64,000 nucleotides of DNA. Origin: Thalassoglobus sp. JC818. GTDB lineage: Bacteria > Planctomycetota > Planctomycetia > Planctomycetales > Planctomycetaceae. A program made the translations under genes and the position numbers. This document shows positions 18,738 through 27,609 of this stretch, in pieces; position 1 is the stretch's first letter, and the number at the start of each line of letters is the position of its first letter. The stretch covers positions 1 to 64,000 of the forward strand of contig NZ_JBFEFI010000010.1 in the NCBI RefSeq assembly GCF_040717535.1, read 5' to 3'. The notes under the pieces were generated by a model. It saw nothing but the letters and a program-made list of their open reading frames with translations, had not been told where the DNA came from and did no database searches.

Positions 18738-20228
18738 CTAAGCTTTCTGAGGAAGTTTGGCGACCATTCTCAACGAGGTCGTCAATTCTTCGAGTTGCAG
18801 CCACGGACGCAAATGGGCCACGGCATTGTAAGATCCAGGAGAACCTGGAACTTCTTCGACGACGATCTGGGCTTCTGCCAATGGATATTTGGCTTTCATT
18901 TCGCCAGATGCGTTTTCATCATCGAGCACGTAGTCGGCGATCCATTTTCGCAGGAAGTCTTCCATGTCCTTGCGTTCCATGAACGAGCCAATTTTGTCCC
19001 GAGCAATACACTTCAGGTAGTGAGCGATTCGCGAAGACGCCATGATGTATGGCAAGCGAGCGGAAATCGCTGCGTTGGCTGTCGCTTCCGGAGTGTTGTA
19101 CTTCTTCGGACGCTGACATGTCTGTGCTCCAAAGAAGACCGAGTAGTCGGTGTTCTTGAAGTGACAGAGCGAAAGAAAACCTTCTTTGCTCAGCTCTGCT
19201 TCACGACGGTCAGTAATTCCGATTTCAGTCGGACACTGTGAATCGACGTCTCCGTCGTCACTCATGAAGTTGTGAACCGGAAGACCTTCGACTTTTCCGC
19301 CGTTCTCAACACCTCGAATGGCAGTACACCACTGAGTTTGAGCGAACGCTCGTGTCATGTTTGTTCCCATGACATACGCGGCGTTCATCCAGCAGTAGTC
19401 TTCGTTCTTCGTAGCGACTGCTTCGCCACTCTCGTCGAGTTCGACTTCTTCGTAACCGAACTCATCGATCGGCTTAGTGCTGGCACCGTAAGGCAGGCGA
19501 GCCAGAACGCGAGGCATAACGAGACTCACGAAACGGGAATCATCCGAATCTCGGAAGGAATTCCACTTCGTGTATCGTTTCTGCATGAAGATCTTTTCGA
19601 GATCGCGAGGCTTCGAGAGCTCTGTCCACGATTCGAAACCGAACAGCTCTGGAGCTGCTGCTGAAACGAATGGACAGTGGGCTGCCGCAGCCGTTCCCGA
19701 GATTTTCTCGAGGAGATCAATGTCATCGGGATGATTGGTGAACTCGTAGTCCCCGATCAAAGCGCCGTAAGGCTCTCCACCGGGCATGCCGAATTCTTCT
19801 TCGTAGAGCTTTTTGAAGAGTTGGCTCTGGTCGAATTCGACTGCTTTGTCGAGATCTTTGAAGAGTTCTCGCTTGGTGAGGTTGAGCATTCGCAGCTTCA
19901 ACATCTTGCTCGTTTCCGAGTTCATCACCAGGTGATGAAGACCTCGCCACGAACCTTCAAGCTTTTGGAATTGCGGGTTGTGCATCACCTCAGCAAGCTG
20001 TTTCGACATGGTGGCGTCGAGCTGCTCAATTGCTTTGCGAATCTTCGCAATCGCACTTTTACCGACGAGGTTCTGCCCTTGAGTCGCAATCTTCACGAGA
20101 TTCCGAATCAAGTCTTGTCCTTCATCTTTTTGCACTGATGAAGGCATCGATGTCAGCATCTGGTCAAGCAGGCTGACCTCCGAAGTTGACTCGGCCGCTG
20201 CTTGATCCTGTTGTTGTTCGGCGCTCAT
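18738..20228 (-). CDS. tssC: Type VI secretion contractile sheath large subunit TssC
   Basis: 496 residues, standard for TssC/VipB/ImpC. Conserved segments include 'AVEFDQSQLFKKLYEEEFGMPGGEPYGALIGDYEF', 'CPFVSAAAPELFG', 'FMSDDGDVDSQCPTEIGITDRREAELSKEGF' and the C-terminal 'WIADYVLDDENASGEMKAKYPL'. With TssB it forms the contractile tube around the Hcp inner tube. Start and tssB stop overlap as ATGA (20225-20228), giving tight translational coupling and an equal TssB:TssC ratio. This is the canonical copy of the two. Confidence 0.97.
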   Translation of the reverse strand: MSAEQQQDQAAAESTSEVSLLDQMLTSMPSSVQKDEGQDLIRNLVKIATQGQNLVGKSAIAKIRKAIEQLDATMSKQLAEVMHNPQFQKLEGSWRGLHHLVMNSETSKMLKLRMLNLTKRELFKDLDKAVEFDQSQLFKKLYEEEFGMPGGEPYGALIGDYEFTNHPDDIDLLEKISGTAAAAHCPFVSAAAPELFGFESWTELSKPRDLEKIFMQKRYTKWNSFRDSDDSRFVSLVMPRVLARLPYGASTKPIDEFGYEEVELDESGEAVATKNEDYCWMNAAYVMGTNMTRAFAQTQWCTAIRGVENGGKVEGLPVHNFMSDDGDVDSQCPTEIGITDRREAELSKEGFLSLCHFKNTDYSVFFGAQTCQRPKKYNTPEATANAAISARLPYIMASSRIAHYLKCIARDKIGSFMERKDMEDFLRKWIADYVLDDENASGEMKAKYPLAEAQIVVEEVPGSPGSYNAVAHLRPWLQLEELTTSLRMVAKLPQKA

Positions 20229-20758
20229 TCCTCACCCCCTTTGTCGCTGTCAGATGAATCAGTTCCGATTTCCTCGGCAATTTTCTTTAACTGCTCAGTG
20301 TCACTCAGAATCTTTTCGAGCGCCTGCTCGAGATCTTCTGACTGGTCCATCGTGGTCAACAGATCTCGGAGCTTATCACGTGAGTCGAGGAGTGCCTTCA
20401 AAGCGGGAATCTGCTCGACGATCTTGGCTGGATCGAAGTCGTCCATCGAATTGAACTTCAACTGGACGGCCATCTCTGAATCTTCTTCCCCTTCGACCAT
20501 GGTGTTTTTGACACGCATGTTCAGCTCAGGAGAGATGTTCGACATGATGTCGTTGAAGTTGTCTCGATCGATTGAGACAAACTTGCGCTGGCTGAGGCTC
20601 TTCGGCGGGTTGGTTGGATTTCCTGAGAAATCGCCCATCACACCCATGACGAACGGAAGCTCTTTCTTGACGATTGCGTCACCAATTTCGACATCGTAAG
20701 TGATGTGGACCCGCGGTTTCCGCACACGATCAAGCTTGTGCTGGATAGATTCTGGCAT
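20225..20758 (-). CDS. tssB: Type VI secretion contractile sheath small subunit TssB
   Basis: 177 residues. 'RKPRVHITYDVEIGDAIVKKELPFVMGVMGDFSG' and 'FVSIDRDNFNDIMSNISPELNMRVKN' are the diagnostic VipA/ImpB motifs, and the C-terminal acidic helix is also typical. It pairs with TssC to form the sheath. GGGGGAAT lies before the ATG. The 327-base spacer between tssA and tssB suggests that tssB and tssC have their own promoter. Confidence 0.96.
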   Translation of the reverse strand: MPESIQHKLDRVRKPRVHITYDVEIGDAIVKKELPFVMGVMGDFSGNPTNPPKSLSQRKFVSIDRDNFNDIMSNISPELNMRVKNTMVEGEEDSEMAVQLKFNSMDDFDPAKIVEQIPALKALLDSRDKLRDLLTTMDQSEDLEQALEKILSDTEQLKKIAEEIGTDSSDSDKGGEE

Positions 20759-21085
20759 CGACGCATTCCCCCGTTCTTCGGTGACTGAGTGTGAAAACTC
20801 ACCAGTTTGTAAAAGACAAGATTTGGAAGAGTCAAACGGTCAAAACCGCTCAGCGACCCTTCAACTGTGCGGCAAAACGATTGCTGTTGTCAAGTTGAAC
20901 GCACACTCGAAAACGATGTGCAACTTTGAAGACAGGTCATTCGTCAGGGCAATCATTCATACTACGTCAATCACAGAACCGGTTCATCAAAAACTCAGGT
21001 GTGAGTCAGATCGAACTCATCGGCAGCGAAAAATGGGGATTGAAATGGCCTCAACGAACTCTTCGTCCAGTCTGCAAAACTCCTT
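20759..21085. other. Spacer between tssA and tssB
   Basis: About 327 bases without a gene. An imperfect hairpin (AAGTTG 20892-20897 / CAACTT 20921-20926, with CACA/TGTG inside and a four-base bulge) may end tssA transcripts, but no T-run follows. The rest likely holds the promoter of the sheath genes. Confidence 0.4.
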
Positions 21086-22186
21086 TTAATACTCTTCGTC
21101 CGGAACAACGATTCCGACATCGCGATACAAAGATCGCCGAACATCAGAGTCGCTGATCAAATCTTCGTACAACTCCTGCGGAGTCATTTTTCCGCGTCGG
21201 ATCACTTTGCGAATCTCCGACGGAAGCAAACTTTGCGGCTCATGTTGTTCGATCCAGCGAGCCACTTTCTCGAGCTGATCAAAAGCATCGTTCCGACTTT
21301 GAATACCATCGCGTTTCGCGGGCGGGGCAGTTGCTCCTGCTTCGCCGGTTCCTTCGCTGGCAGCTTGCTCATCCGATTCTTCTGCGTCGTCTTCATACGC
21401 AAGGCGATCTCCTGCCAACTGCATGAGAACGTCATCAGCCTCGCGAATCGCTGCTTCGAACTTGGAGAGATTCGGCGCAAACTCATCGCCGGCATGTTCA
21501 CTGAACACATCATTCAGTCGCGACAGCTCAGTCTGACACAGCGCGAGATTCGCTTTCGTCTCGGTGAAGAATTCCGTCGGCGTTTCTGCAACAGCCTGAC
21601 GAAACTGCTCTAGCGTTACTGCCCCGCGAGAGATTCGGATTTCCCGTTCAGCGGGGTCGAGCTGTTCGATCTGCTGAGCCTGAATGTATTGCCACATCAC
21701 AAGATGACCGAACGAGCCATCGCTCGTCAGCGGCACTCTCATGAGAGGATACGAAATCACGTCCCCGTTCAGTCTGGCAATGGGGAGCAGAGTAGTTTCG
21801 ATACCGTCTTCATCCGGAGTGGGTAGAAGTTCACCCCAGAAACGGGTGACCAGTTCGGACGTTAATTCGATTGACTTGGCGAATCCTGCAAAGCCATCAA
21901 GACGGATGGCCGCCTCAATCATATAGGCAGCGATTTCGAGATCTTTCGCTTGGGTGCGAAGGTACTCTTGCCCTTCGTCCCAAACTTCACGCCAGAACGG
22001 AATCGAACTCGCCGAAGATTCACCGTCCTGATCGCTTTGTGTTTCTTCCTGACGAGCGGAATTTCGCGCATCTTTCACACGACGAAAAATATTGTTGGGA
22101 TCGTCATCGTCGCGTAAATCGATGCCGCCCGGCTGATCTTCACTGATCGGTTCAAGCAACAAGGGGAGATCAACGTCGGTTCCCAT
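21086..22186 (-). CDS. tssA: Type VI secretion protein TssA
   Basis: 366 residues. The N-terminal ImpA domain is clear ('LLEPISEDQPGGIDLRDDD...FRRVKDARNSAR', 'WREVWDEGQEYLRTQAKDLEIAAYMIEAAIRLDGFAGF', 'FWGELLPTPDEDGIETTLLPIARLNG'). TssA primes sheath polymerisation and, in long forms, caps the distal end; this length and its short C-terminal region (after about residue 270) with an acidic linker match the shorter class. AAAGGGG lies 4-5 bases before the ATG. First gene of the cluster as arranged here. Confidence 0.92.
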   Translation of the reverse strand: MGTDVDLPLLLEPISEDQPGGIDLRDDDDPNNIFRRVKDARNSARQEETQSDQDGESSASSIPFWREVWDEGQEYLRTQAKDLEIAAYMIEAAIRLDGFAGFAKSIELTSELVTRFWGELLPTPDEDGIETTLLPIARLNGDVISYPLMRVPLTSDGSFGHLVMWQYIQAQQIEQLDPAEREIRISRGAVTLEQFRQAVAETPTEFFTETKANLALCQTELSRLNDVFSEHAGDEFAPNLSKFEAAIREADDVLMQLAGDRLAYEDDAEESDEQAASEGTGEAGATAPPAKRDGIQSRNDAFDQLEKVARWIEQHEPQSLLPSEIRKVIRRGKMTPQELYEDLISDSDVRRSLYRDVGIVVPDEEY

Positions 22187-22494
22187 CGGCCCCTTTCTAA
22201 TGTCTTCTCAATTGCCAAATGCATTCACCAGTCTCTGCGGAGAAGTTGGTGAATCCGCACGATCTTTGCAAATGGTTCCTGTGAAGCGTCGAGCACTGGA
22301 CGCACCACGTTTGGTTAAAGTCGTATCAATTCGACTCAACGCTGCATCATCTTCTTTGAGAATTCTGGCCATTCGCAAATTTTGGTCGAAGAATTTGCTC
22401 GTGGAAGTTGAGAAGTTCTGAGAAGAAAATGCAATTAAACTCTTTCCCTACTCTTTCGGGAGTCTAACGCCCGAAACACAGAGTTTCAAATATT
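22187..22494. other. Spacer between sigma factor gene and tssA
   Basis: No gene is supported. A small hairpin TTTCGGG / CCCGAAA (22454-22476) follows the sigma factor stop codon but lacks a T-run on the minus strand. The remainder is the probable tssA promoter region. Confidence 0.4.
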
Positions 22495-23184
22495 TTACAC
22501 GATTTGCGAATTCGTGAGCCGCATCATTAACGTTTCGAGTGCTTGTTTGTGGACTCGACTCGCCCAGGCTTTGCTGATTCCGACTCGCTCGCCAGCTGCT
22601 TTGATGGTCATCCCGTCGTAGTAGACTCCCTCCACAATTTCACGCTGCTGCTCCGGCAACTCCTTGATCAAATCCCTTAGTTTCTCCAGAAGATCAAGCT
22701 GCTCAACCTGCCGCTCTTTCTCTTCATAAGAATTGTCGACGGCCTCTCCTCCCGGCCTGTCTTCACTTCCGAGTTGGGAGACAAGGAACACCGTCGCCAA
22801 CGCATTGGTCGTTGAAGCAAACCACGAGAGGTCTTCGTTATTCGCTCCGCCAGAAGAACTCGTCGCGAGCACATCATTGGCACTTTGCTCGTATCGTCCG
22901 CGATTAAAGTCGGCCTTGCTGAACCATGACATCTTTCCGAGACCGTCCAGAATCGCTCCGCGAATGCGGTAGTAAGCATAAGTCGAAAAGCTGACCCCGC
23001 GTCGCGCGTCGAAGTCTCGCGCAGCTTCCGCGAGCCCGATCTGCCCGAACCCGATTAGGTCATCGAGATCGACATGCTTGGGGAGCCGTTGATGCAACTT
23101 CCACGCAATCGACCGCACCAACCCCTGACAGCTGTTGACGAGGTCACGTGGAGACGGAACACCCTTCTCACCTTGAGTCGTCAT
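22495..23184 (-). CDS. FliA/WhiG-type RNA polymerase sigma factor
   Basis: 229 residues. Region 2 is typical ('DLDDLIGFGQIGLAEAARDFDARRGVSFSTYAYYRIRGAILDGL', about residues 40-85). Region 4 is also clear ('LIKELPEQQREIVEGVYYDGMTIKAAGERVGISKAWASRVHKQALETL', about residues 170-220). A short, poorly conserved region 3 lies between. This is the architecture of FliA/SigD/WhiG-type group 3 sigma factors. No flagellar gene is in the window; the nearest genes on the same strand are the T6SS cluster, so control of that cluster is a reasonable inference, not shown by the sequence. Confidence 0.9.
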   Translation of the reverse strand: MTTQGEKGVPSPRDLVNSCQGLVRSIAWKLHQRLPKHVDLDDLIGFGQIGLAEAARDFDARRGVSFSTYAYYRIRGAILDGLGKMSWFSKADFNRGRYEQSANDVLATSSSGGANNEDLSWFASTTNALATVFLVSQLGSEDRPGGEAVDNSYEEKERQVEQLDLLEKLRDLIKELPEQQREIVEGVYYDGMTIKAAGERVGISKAWASRVHKQALETLMMRLTNSQIV

Positions 23185-23188
23185 TGCA

Positions 23189-23578
23189 CTATTGCCCCGT
23201 CAAATCCGACCAAATTTTTTCCAGCCGACGACGTGAAACGGGGTCTTCGCAGAGAGTCTCAGCGACCCAGTCCACAAGCTTCTTCGATAGCGGAGCTTCA
23301 AGACCTTCGATCTTCGAGGTCACCACTTCAATCATCTCAGCAGCTACTTCGGTATCGAACGATCGATTTGTTCCCAACCGATTCCTCAACTCCTGAAGCT
23401 CCTGGCGAAGTTGATCGGTTTCCTGAGAGTCGACGTTTTGAGCGTCTGCAGAACTCAATATCTGCGACAGAAGATTCAGCTTGGGAAGCCGCTGGACGAA
23501 ATCTTCAGACCCATCTCGATTCGTTTCTCGAGGTGAGTTTGAGTGCTGGTCGCCTGAGCTTGAATTGACTCCACTCAT
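23189..23578 (-). CDS. Small hypothetical protein upstream of the sigma factor gene
   Basis: 129 residues from the ATG at 23578 with GGGGGG just upstream. It is acidic and Gln/Glu-rich, with a central helical stretch that could form a coiled coil (ETDQLRQELQELRNRLG, about residues 52-70) and a helical C-terminus. Its stop lies four bases before the sigma factor start, so the two are almost surely co-translated. A role as a modulator of the sigma factor is suggested only by this linkage; it does not look like FlgM or any anti-sigma family I know. Confidence 0.65.
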   Translation of the reverse strand: MSGVNSSSGDQHSNSPRETNRDGSEDFVQRLPKLNLLSQILSSADAQNVDSQETDQLRQELQELRNRLGTNRSFDTEVAAEMIEVVTSKIEGLEAPLSKKLVDWVAETLCEDPVSRRRLEKIWSDLTGQ

Positions 23579-23955
23579 CGTGCCCCCCAACTAGTGACCG
23601 CTGCCATCCACTTCGCAAATTAGATCAAGTTGATCCATTGACTGCACTCGCCCCAACTCGTTTCTTTCGATGAATACGGCGTTTGCTGATGCAGATTCGC
23701 AAAGGCTCTCAATGAAGTACTCTCAGATATATTGTCTCAAGATTGTGCTTAAACCACCATCTTCAACTCGCACATCCAATCAAGTTCAAGATTACTTCAC
23801 AATCGAAACGGTGCTGCCCAGCATCTAAAAAACTCGCCTCTTTCAATCGCATCGACAGAGAAGCTCAAGTTCTCAAAAAACAAATGACCTTGCGACAACA
23901 TTCGCCGCAAGGTCATTTGTGAAGATGGCAGACACGTCAATCCGTGTCAGAAAGC
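23579..23955. other. Intergenic region upstream of the sigma factor operon
   Basis: Promoter region of the sigma factor pair plus the terminator of the HEAT/YHS gene at 23871-23919. The rest is AT-rich with no reading frame I can support. Confidence 0.5.
23871..23919 (-). terminator. Intrinsic terminator of the HEAT/YHS gene
   Basis: Perfect 14-bp stem CAAATGACCTTGCG (23881-23894) / CGCAAGGTCATTTG (23906-23919). On the minus strand it is followed by a T-run (the plus strand reads ctcaaaaaa before it). It lies about 36 bases after the gene's stop. Confidence 0.9.
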
Positions 23956-25308
23956 TCACTCGTTTCCTGAAACCTGGACCACTCGATCCTGCTTCAGTGA
24001 ATAGCTCTCAGGTTGAGCATTGAACTCTTCGAGGTTTTCAATGCTTGAGAACATGTAGAAGCGACCACCGCAATCGACGAGGTAGCGTCCGACTTTCACT
24101 TCGTGAGTTTTCACAAAGTGAACTGGATCACATCCACCAAAGGCGACAGCGTACTTCTCTGGATCTGCCTGAAACTTGCTCAGACATTCTTCGCTGGCGA
24201 AGTGATAGATCCGACCTTTATAGACAGCTTCCTGTGCTGGATCGGGAGTGACTCGAACGCCTTCTCTCCAGGAAACGATGCAGATCTTTTCCAGATGGCT
24301 GATTGGTGACGGAGCAACTGGCTGAGCAGTTTCTTCAACCTTTGGAGCTGGAGTTTCTGTCAGTTCTGGCAGAGGTGGCAACTGAGCTTCCTGCGGAACT
24401 TCTGGAACTTCTTCCATGTCAGCATCCATCGGAGTCCGGTCGATCGCTGGCACTTCTTCAGCGTCGATCACTGGAACTTCTTTGAGTTCTGGAGCTGGGA
24501 CATCTTCTGGATCGAGTGGTCGAACAGCTTCTGGGTCAACCATTGGCTCTTCGGGTTCGACAGCTGGCATCGGGCTGACTTCTGTCGAAACGTAGTATGG
24601 TCGGTAGTGGCATTCGATGCCGCAAACGCTGATCGCTTCAACAGCCATTTCGCGAACACGTGTGGACGGTTCAACTGGGCAGCCTTTTTCGTCCATTTCG
24701 TAAGCTGTTTTGGCAAGTGCGTTCAGAGTGTCTTCATCGCAGCAGTTCTTGCAGCGGCAATCTTCAGCGCGTTCTGCTTGTCGTTCACGTCGTTTCATCT
24801 TGTGTTTCACAGAATCGACGGCAGTCGTGTAGAAGCCAACGCAGCTGGCCCACACTCCCTGACTCTGCTCACAGCTTTGGCAGTTGTTGCGACCTCGTCC
24901 GGAGTTGCATCCGTTGCGGTCCAGCATGTCGCGCAAACCCTTTGCCGCAGCAAATCGAACGCGTTCGAACTGATCTTCCTGCATCGCGACGATCAGCATT
25001 TCCTTGGCTTCTGGAAATTGGCTGCAATCGAGCGAGGCGAGATATTCAATCGCTTTGATTCGGTTGGGAACGTCGAGTTCACGAGCGCGAATTTTGGAAG
25101 CCAAGCCTTTCGGAGTGGTTTCCTCAGCCATATGAAATGGCTCTTTCAGGAGACGATCCTTCTCGAAGCGACGCAGGAATTCACCCCAGGGAGGCGCACC
25201 TTTGTCTTGTGCTTCGGAAATTGAAACGAAACCGGTCGTCAGACACATCAGGCACAGGAAGACCATGGCTGCCCGACTCGGTGTTCGCCGTGTGATTGTG
25301 GCGGACAT
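23956..25308 (-). CDS. Secreted HEAT-like, Cys-rich protein with YHS-type C-terminus
   Basis: 450 residues with GGAGG 9 bases before the ATG. Signal peptide (about 1-33); HEAT-like helical repeats (about 75-125, FERVRFAAAKGLRDML); a Cys-rich insert (CNSGRGRNNCQSCEQ; CRCKNCC); an acidic Pro/Glu/Val linker rich in 'EVPxxD' steps (about 245-330); then two segments like the YHS domain ('VYKGRIYHFASEECLSKFQADPEKYA' and 'LVDCGGRFYMFSSIENLEEFNAQPESY'). YHS domains occur in metal-handling proteins. The whole is a planctomycete-style exported protein; metal binding is inference. Confidence 0.75.
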   Translation of the reverse strand: MSATITRRTPSRAAMVFLCLMCLTTGFVSISEAQDKGAPPWGEFLRRFEKDRLLKEPFHMAEETTPKGLASKIRARELDVPNRIKAIEYLASLDCSQFPEAKEMLIVAMQEDQFERVRFAAAKGLRDMLDRNGCNSGRGRNNCQSCEQSQGVWASCVGFYTTAVDSVKHKMKRRERQAERAEDCRCKNCCDEDTLNALAKTAYEMDEKGCPVEPSTRVREMAVEAISVCGIECHYRPYYVSTEVSPMPAVEPEEPMVDPEAVRPLDPEDVPAPELKEVPVIDAEEVPAIDRTPMDADMEEVPEVPQEAQLPPLPELTETPAPKVEETAQPVAPSPISHLEKICIVSWREGVRVTPDPAQEAVYKGRIYHFASEECLSKFQADPEKYAVAFGGCDPVHFVKTHEVKVGRYLVDCGGRFYMFSSIENLEEFNAQPESYSLKQDRVVQVSGNE

Positions 25309-25857
25309 TGGTTAAGACCTCCGTGAGAAGAGTTGAGAAATCGATTCATTGTCTTCATTCGGAATGAGTTGTCTTCTCCGACAAGACCGCTTTGGTCGAT
25401 GCAAGTGGTTCGACAGGAAACAACCGCGAAACTGCGCGTTGGTCTGAATAGGTAAACTCTACGGAAGGAATCCACCGGCAACTTCCGCCGAACCGGCAGC
25501 TTCGCGCGCTCAAATTCACTGTCAACCGCGACCTGTGCTTGTCGCTCGAACCCGTTATCTTCTCACAAGATCGAGGCAAGATTCAGTTCGCCCCACCAAA
25601 AACGACGCACTCAATCAGGCACTACAAAGTCGAGTCCACACTCTTGAATGACCCGTGATGGTCGTCTCGACGATGTCAGTTCCGCCTCAGAACGAGAGAA
25701 CAAGGAACGGGACTCCAACCCAGAGAGACGTTTGTGAAGCGAACCGTCACACTCTTATGATGCGAACGAACCGATCACCACTCCATGGGCCTTCAATCGT
25801 TCGCGTGCTTGCAGACTGGCCCAAAAAGAGTCTTTCAACTCGAAATCCACGATCCTG
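25309..25857. other. Divergent intergenic region
   Basis: About 550 bases between two divergent genes. It must hold both promoters. I see no RNA gene, clear repeat or protein-like frame. Confidence 0.5.
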
Positions 25858-27609
25858 ATGACCAATCAAGAAACCGAACCAGCAGCGACCACAAAACGGA
25901 CTCCGCGCTCGCGAAGTCGAAAGTGGATCTTCCGAGTCATTGTGATCGCCTTTCCGTTTCTATTGATCGGACTGTCAGAAGTCGTCTTGAGAAGCATCGG
26001 ATATGGGACGGATCTCTCACTGGTCATTCAATTGACAGATCTCGATCGAGACCTGCCGTGGCAGATCAACCCGCGAGCAGATCGCGTTTACGTCGGGATT
26101 GGTGACGTCATGGGCCCTCAGCCTCGCCGCATCGACATTCCTCCTCTACAGGAGATCGATCGCGTCGTCGTCATCGGTGGATCGACAGTGATTGGTTTCC
26201 CGTATGCTCCGGAAGTTGCATTTCCGAAGTACCTCGAAGTCCTCTTAAACGATGTCTCTCCCGATCGTCCGGTTGAGGTCCTCAATTTGGGAATCACCTC
26301 GATCAACAGCTTCGCCGTCGCTGACCTTGTGCAGCAATCACTGCAACTCAACCCGGACTTGATCATCCTGCACACGGGCCACAACGAGTTTTACGGACCA
26401 GGCGGACCAGCTTCGACGGCTCAGCAAATTCCGCCCTCGTTCGCCCCCTCATTTTATAGTTGGCGGCGAACACGGCTCAGCCAGTTGTTGACGTTCACCT
26501 CAAAGCAGCAGGCCCAAGACGATCTCTTGTCGGTCTTACCTGCCACGTTTCAGATTCCTCTGGAAAGCGAGATGGTCGCCCAAGCGACTGGAAATCTGGT
26601 GTCAAATCTCGACGCAGCGATCACGACCGCTTCGAACGCCGGAGTTCCAGTCATCCTCACCACTGTCGCCTGCAACTTACGCGATCAAGGTCCGCTCAAC
26701 GCTTTTCTGCCTCACGACACGACGGAGATGGAACAGAATGACTGGGCGATGGCGATGCGAGACGCGGAGATCGCCATGCTCGATGATGATTACGAACTGG
26801 CACAGGAAAAACTCAACGCTGCCATCGAAATCATCCCGGAACAGGCGCTCTCACACTATCGACTCGCACAATGTCTCGAACGTCTCGACGATCTGAATTC
26901 TGCATTGAAGGAATTCGAACTCGCTCGCGACTACGACGGTTGCCGCTTCCGTGCCCCGAGTCAGTTTACACTGGCAATACAAGAAGTGGCTGCTTCTCAT
27001 CCGTCGGTTCAGTTCATCGACGTTGTCGACGGCCTCAATGACCACACAGAATTCTCAGTTCCTGGCTTTGATTTGTTTCTGGAACACGTTCACTACAACC
27101 AGAAGGGTCATGTTGCCCTCGCTCGAATCCTCGCTCCAGCGGTTCAAAACGTGCGAGAACTTGCCTGGCCATCGGAATACGACATCACCGATGAAGAACT
27201 CGTCGATCAGGTCGGATTGGTGACTGAAGACGAACTCGCCGCGTTGTCCTTTTCGATTCACGTTCTTGAATCAGGACCGTTTCAGAACACGGTTGATCAC
27301 CAGCGACACACTCAGTTTCTCGTCAACGAAATTCTCAGCAAACTCGACCAACTCTCACCAAGTCGCCGTGAGTGTTTCGAGTCACTCAACACCGATTTCA
27401 TGACAAACTCCCTGATCGCGAGCCTCGTTAAAGAACACCTGCGCCTCGGCAATCTCGAAGACGCTCATGAAATGGCACAAGTTCTCTTGAAGCGAAAACC
27501 CTGGGAAGCCGAATCATATCAGTTGGCAGCTCAGGTCGCAGAAGCACGCTCTGACAGCCAGGCAGCGGAGGCATTCAACGCTCGCGCCAGCGAACTTGCC
27601 GTTCGGTGA
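25858..27609 (+). CDS. Membrane-anchored SGNH-hydrolase-like protein with TPRs
   Basis: 583 residues. One N-terminal membrane segment (about 23-42) follows a basic cytoplasmic tail. An SGNH-type domain has 'VVVIGGSTVIGF' (block I, with GGS in place of GDS), 'EVLNLGITSINS' (block II-like) and 'LIILHTGHNEFYG' (block III/Asn). The block V region reads 'LFLEHVHYNQKGH', with Glu where the catalytic Asp usually stands. TPR-like helices are inserted at about 305-350 and continue at the C-terminus. Family members de-esterify lipids or polysaccharides; the substrate here is unknown, and the Glu change leaves activity uncertain. Confidence 0.75.
   Translation: MTNQETEPAATTKRTPRSRSRKWIFRVIVIAFPFLLIGLSEVVLRSIGYGTDLSLVIQLTDLDRDLPWQINPRADRVYVGIGDVMGPQPRRIDIPPLQEIDRVVVIGGSTVIGFPYAPEVAFPKYLEVLLNDVSPDRPVEVLNLGITSINSFAVADLVQQSLQLNPDLIILHTGHNEFYGPGGPASTAQQIPPSFAPSFYSWRRTRLSQLLTFTSKQQAQDDLLSVLPATFQIPLESEMVAQATGNLVSNLDAAITTASNAGVPVILTTVACNLRDQGPLNAFLPHDTTEMEQNDWAMAMRDAEIAMLDDDYELAQEKLNAAIEIIPEQALSHYRLAQCLERLDDLNSALKEFELARDYDGCRFRAPSQFTLAIQEVAASHPSVQFIDVVDGLNDHTEFSVPGFDLFLEHVHYNQKGHVALARILAPAVQNVRELAWPSEYDITDEELVDQVGLVTEDELAALSFSIHVLESGPFQNTVDHQRHTQFLVNEILSKLDQLSPSRRECFESLNTDFMTNSLIASLVKEHLRLGNLEDAHEMAQVLLKRKPWEAESYQLAAQVAEARSDSQAAEAFNARASELAVR

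Noticed and set aside
9522-22186. Contractile phage tail or extracellular contractile injection system
   Set aside because: TssA, TssE, TssF, TssG, TagJ and ClpV in imp order are specific to type VI systems; no tail-fibre, tail-tube or eCIS gene is present.
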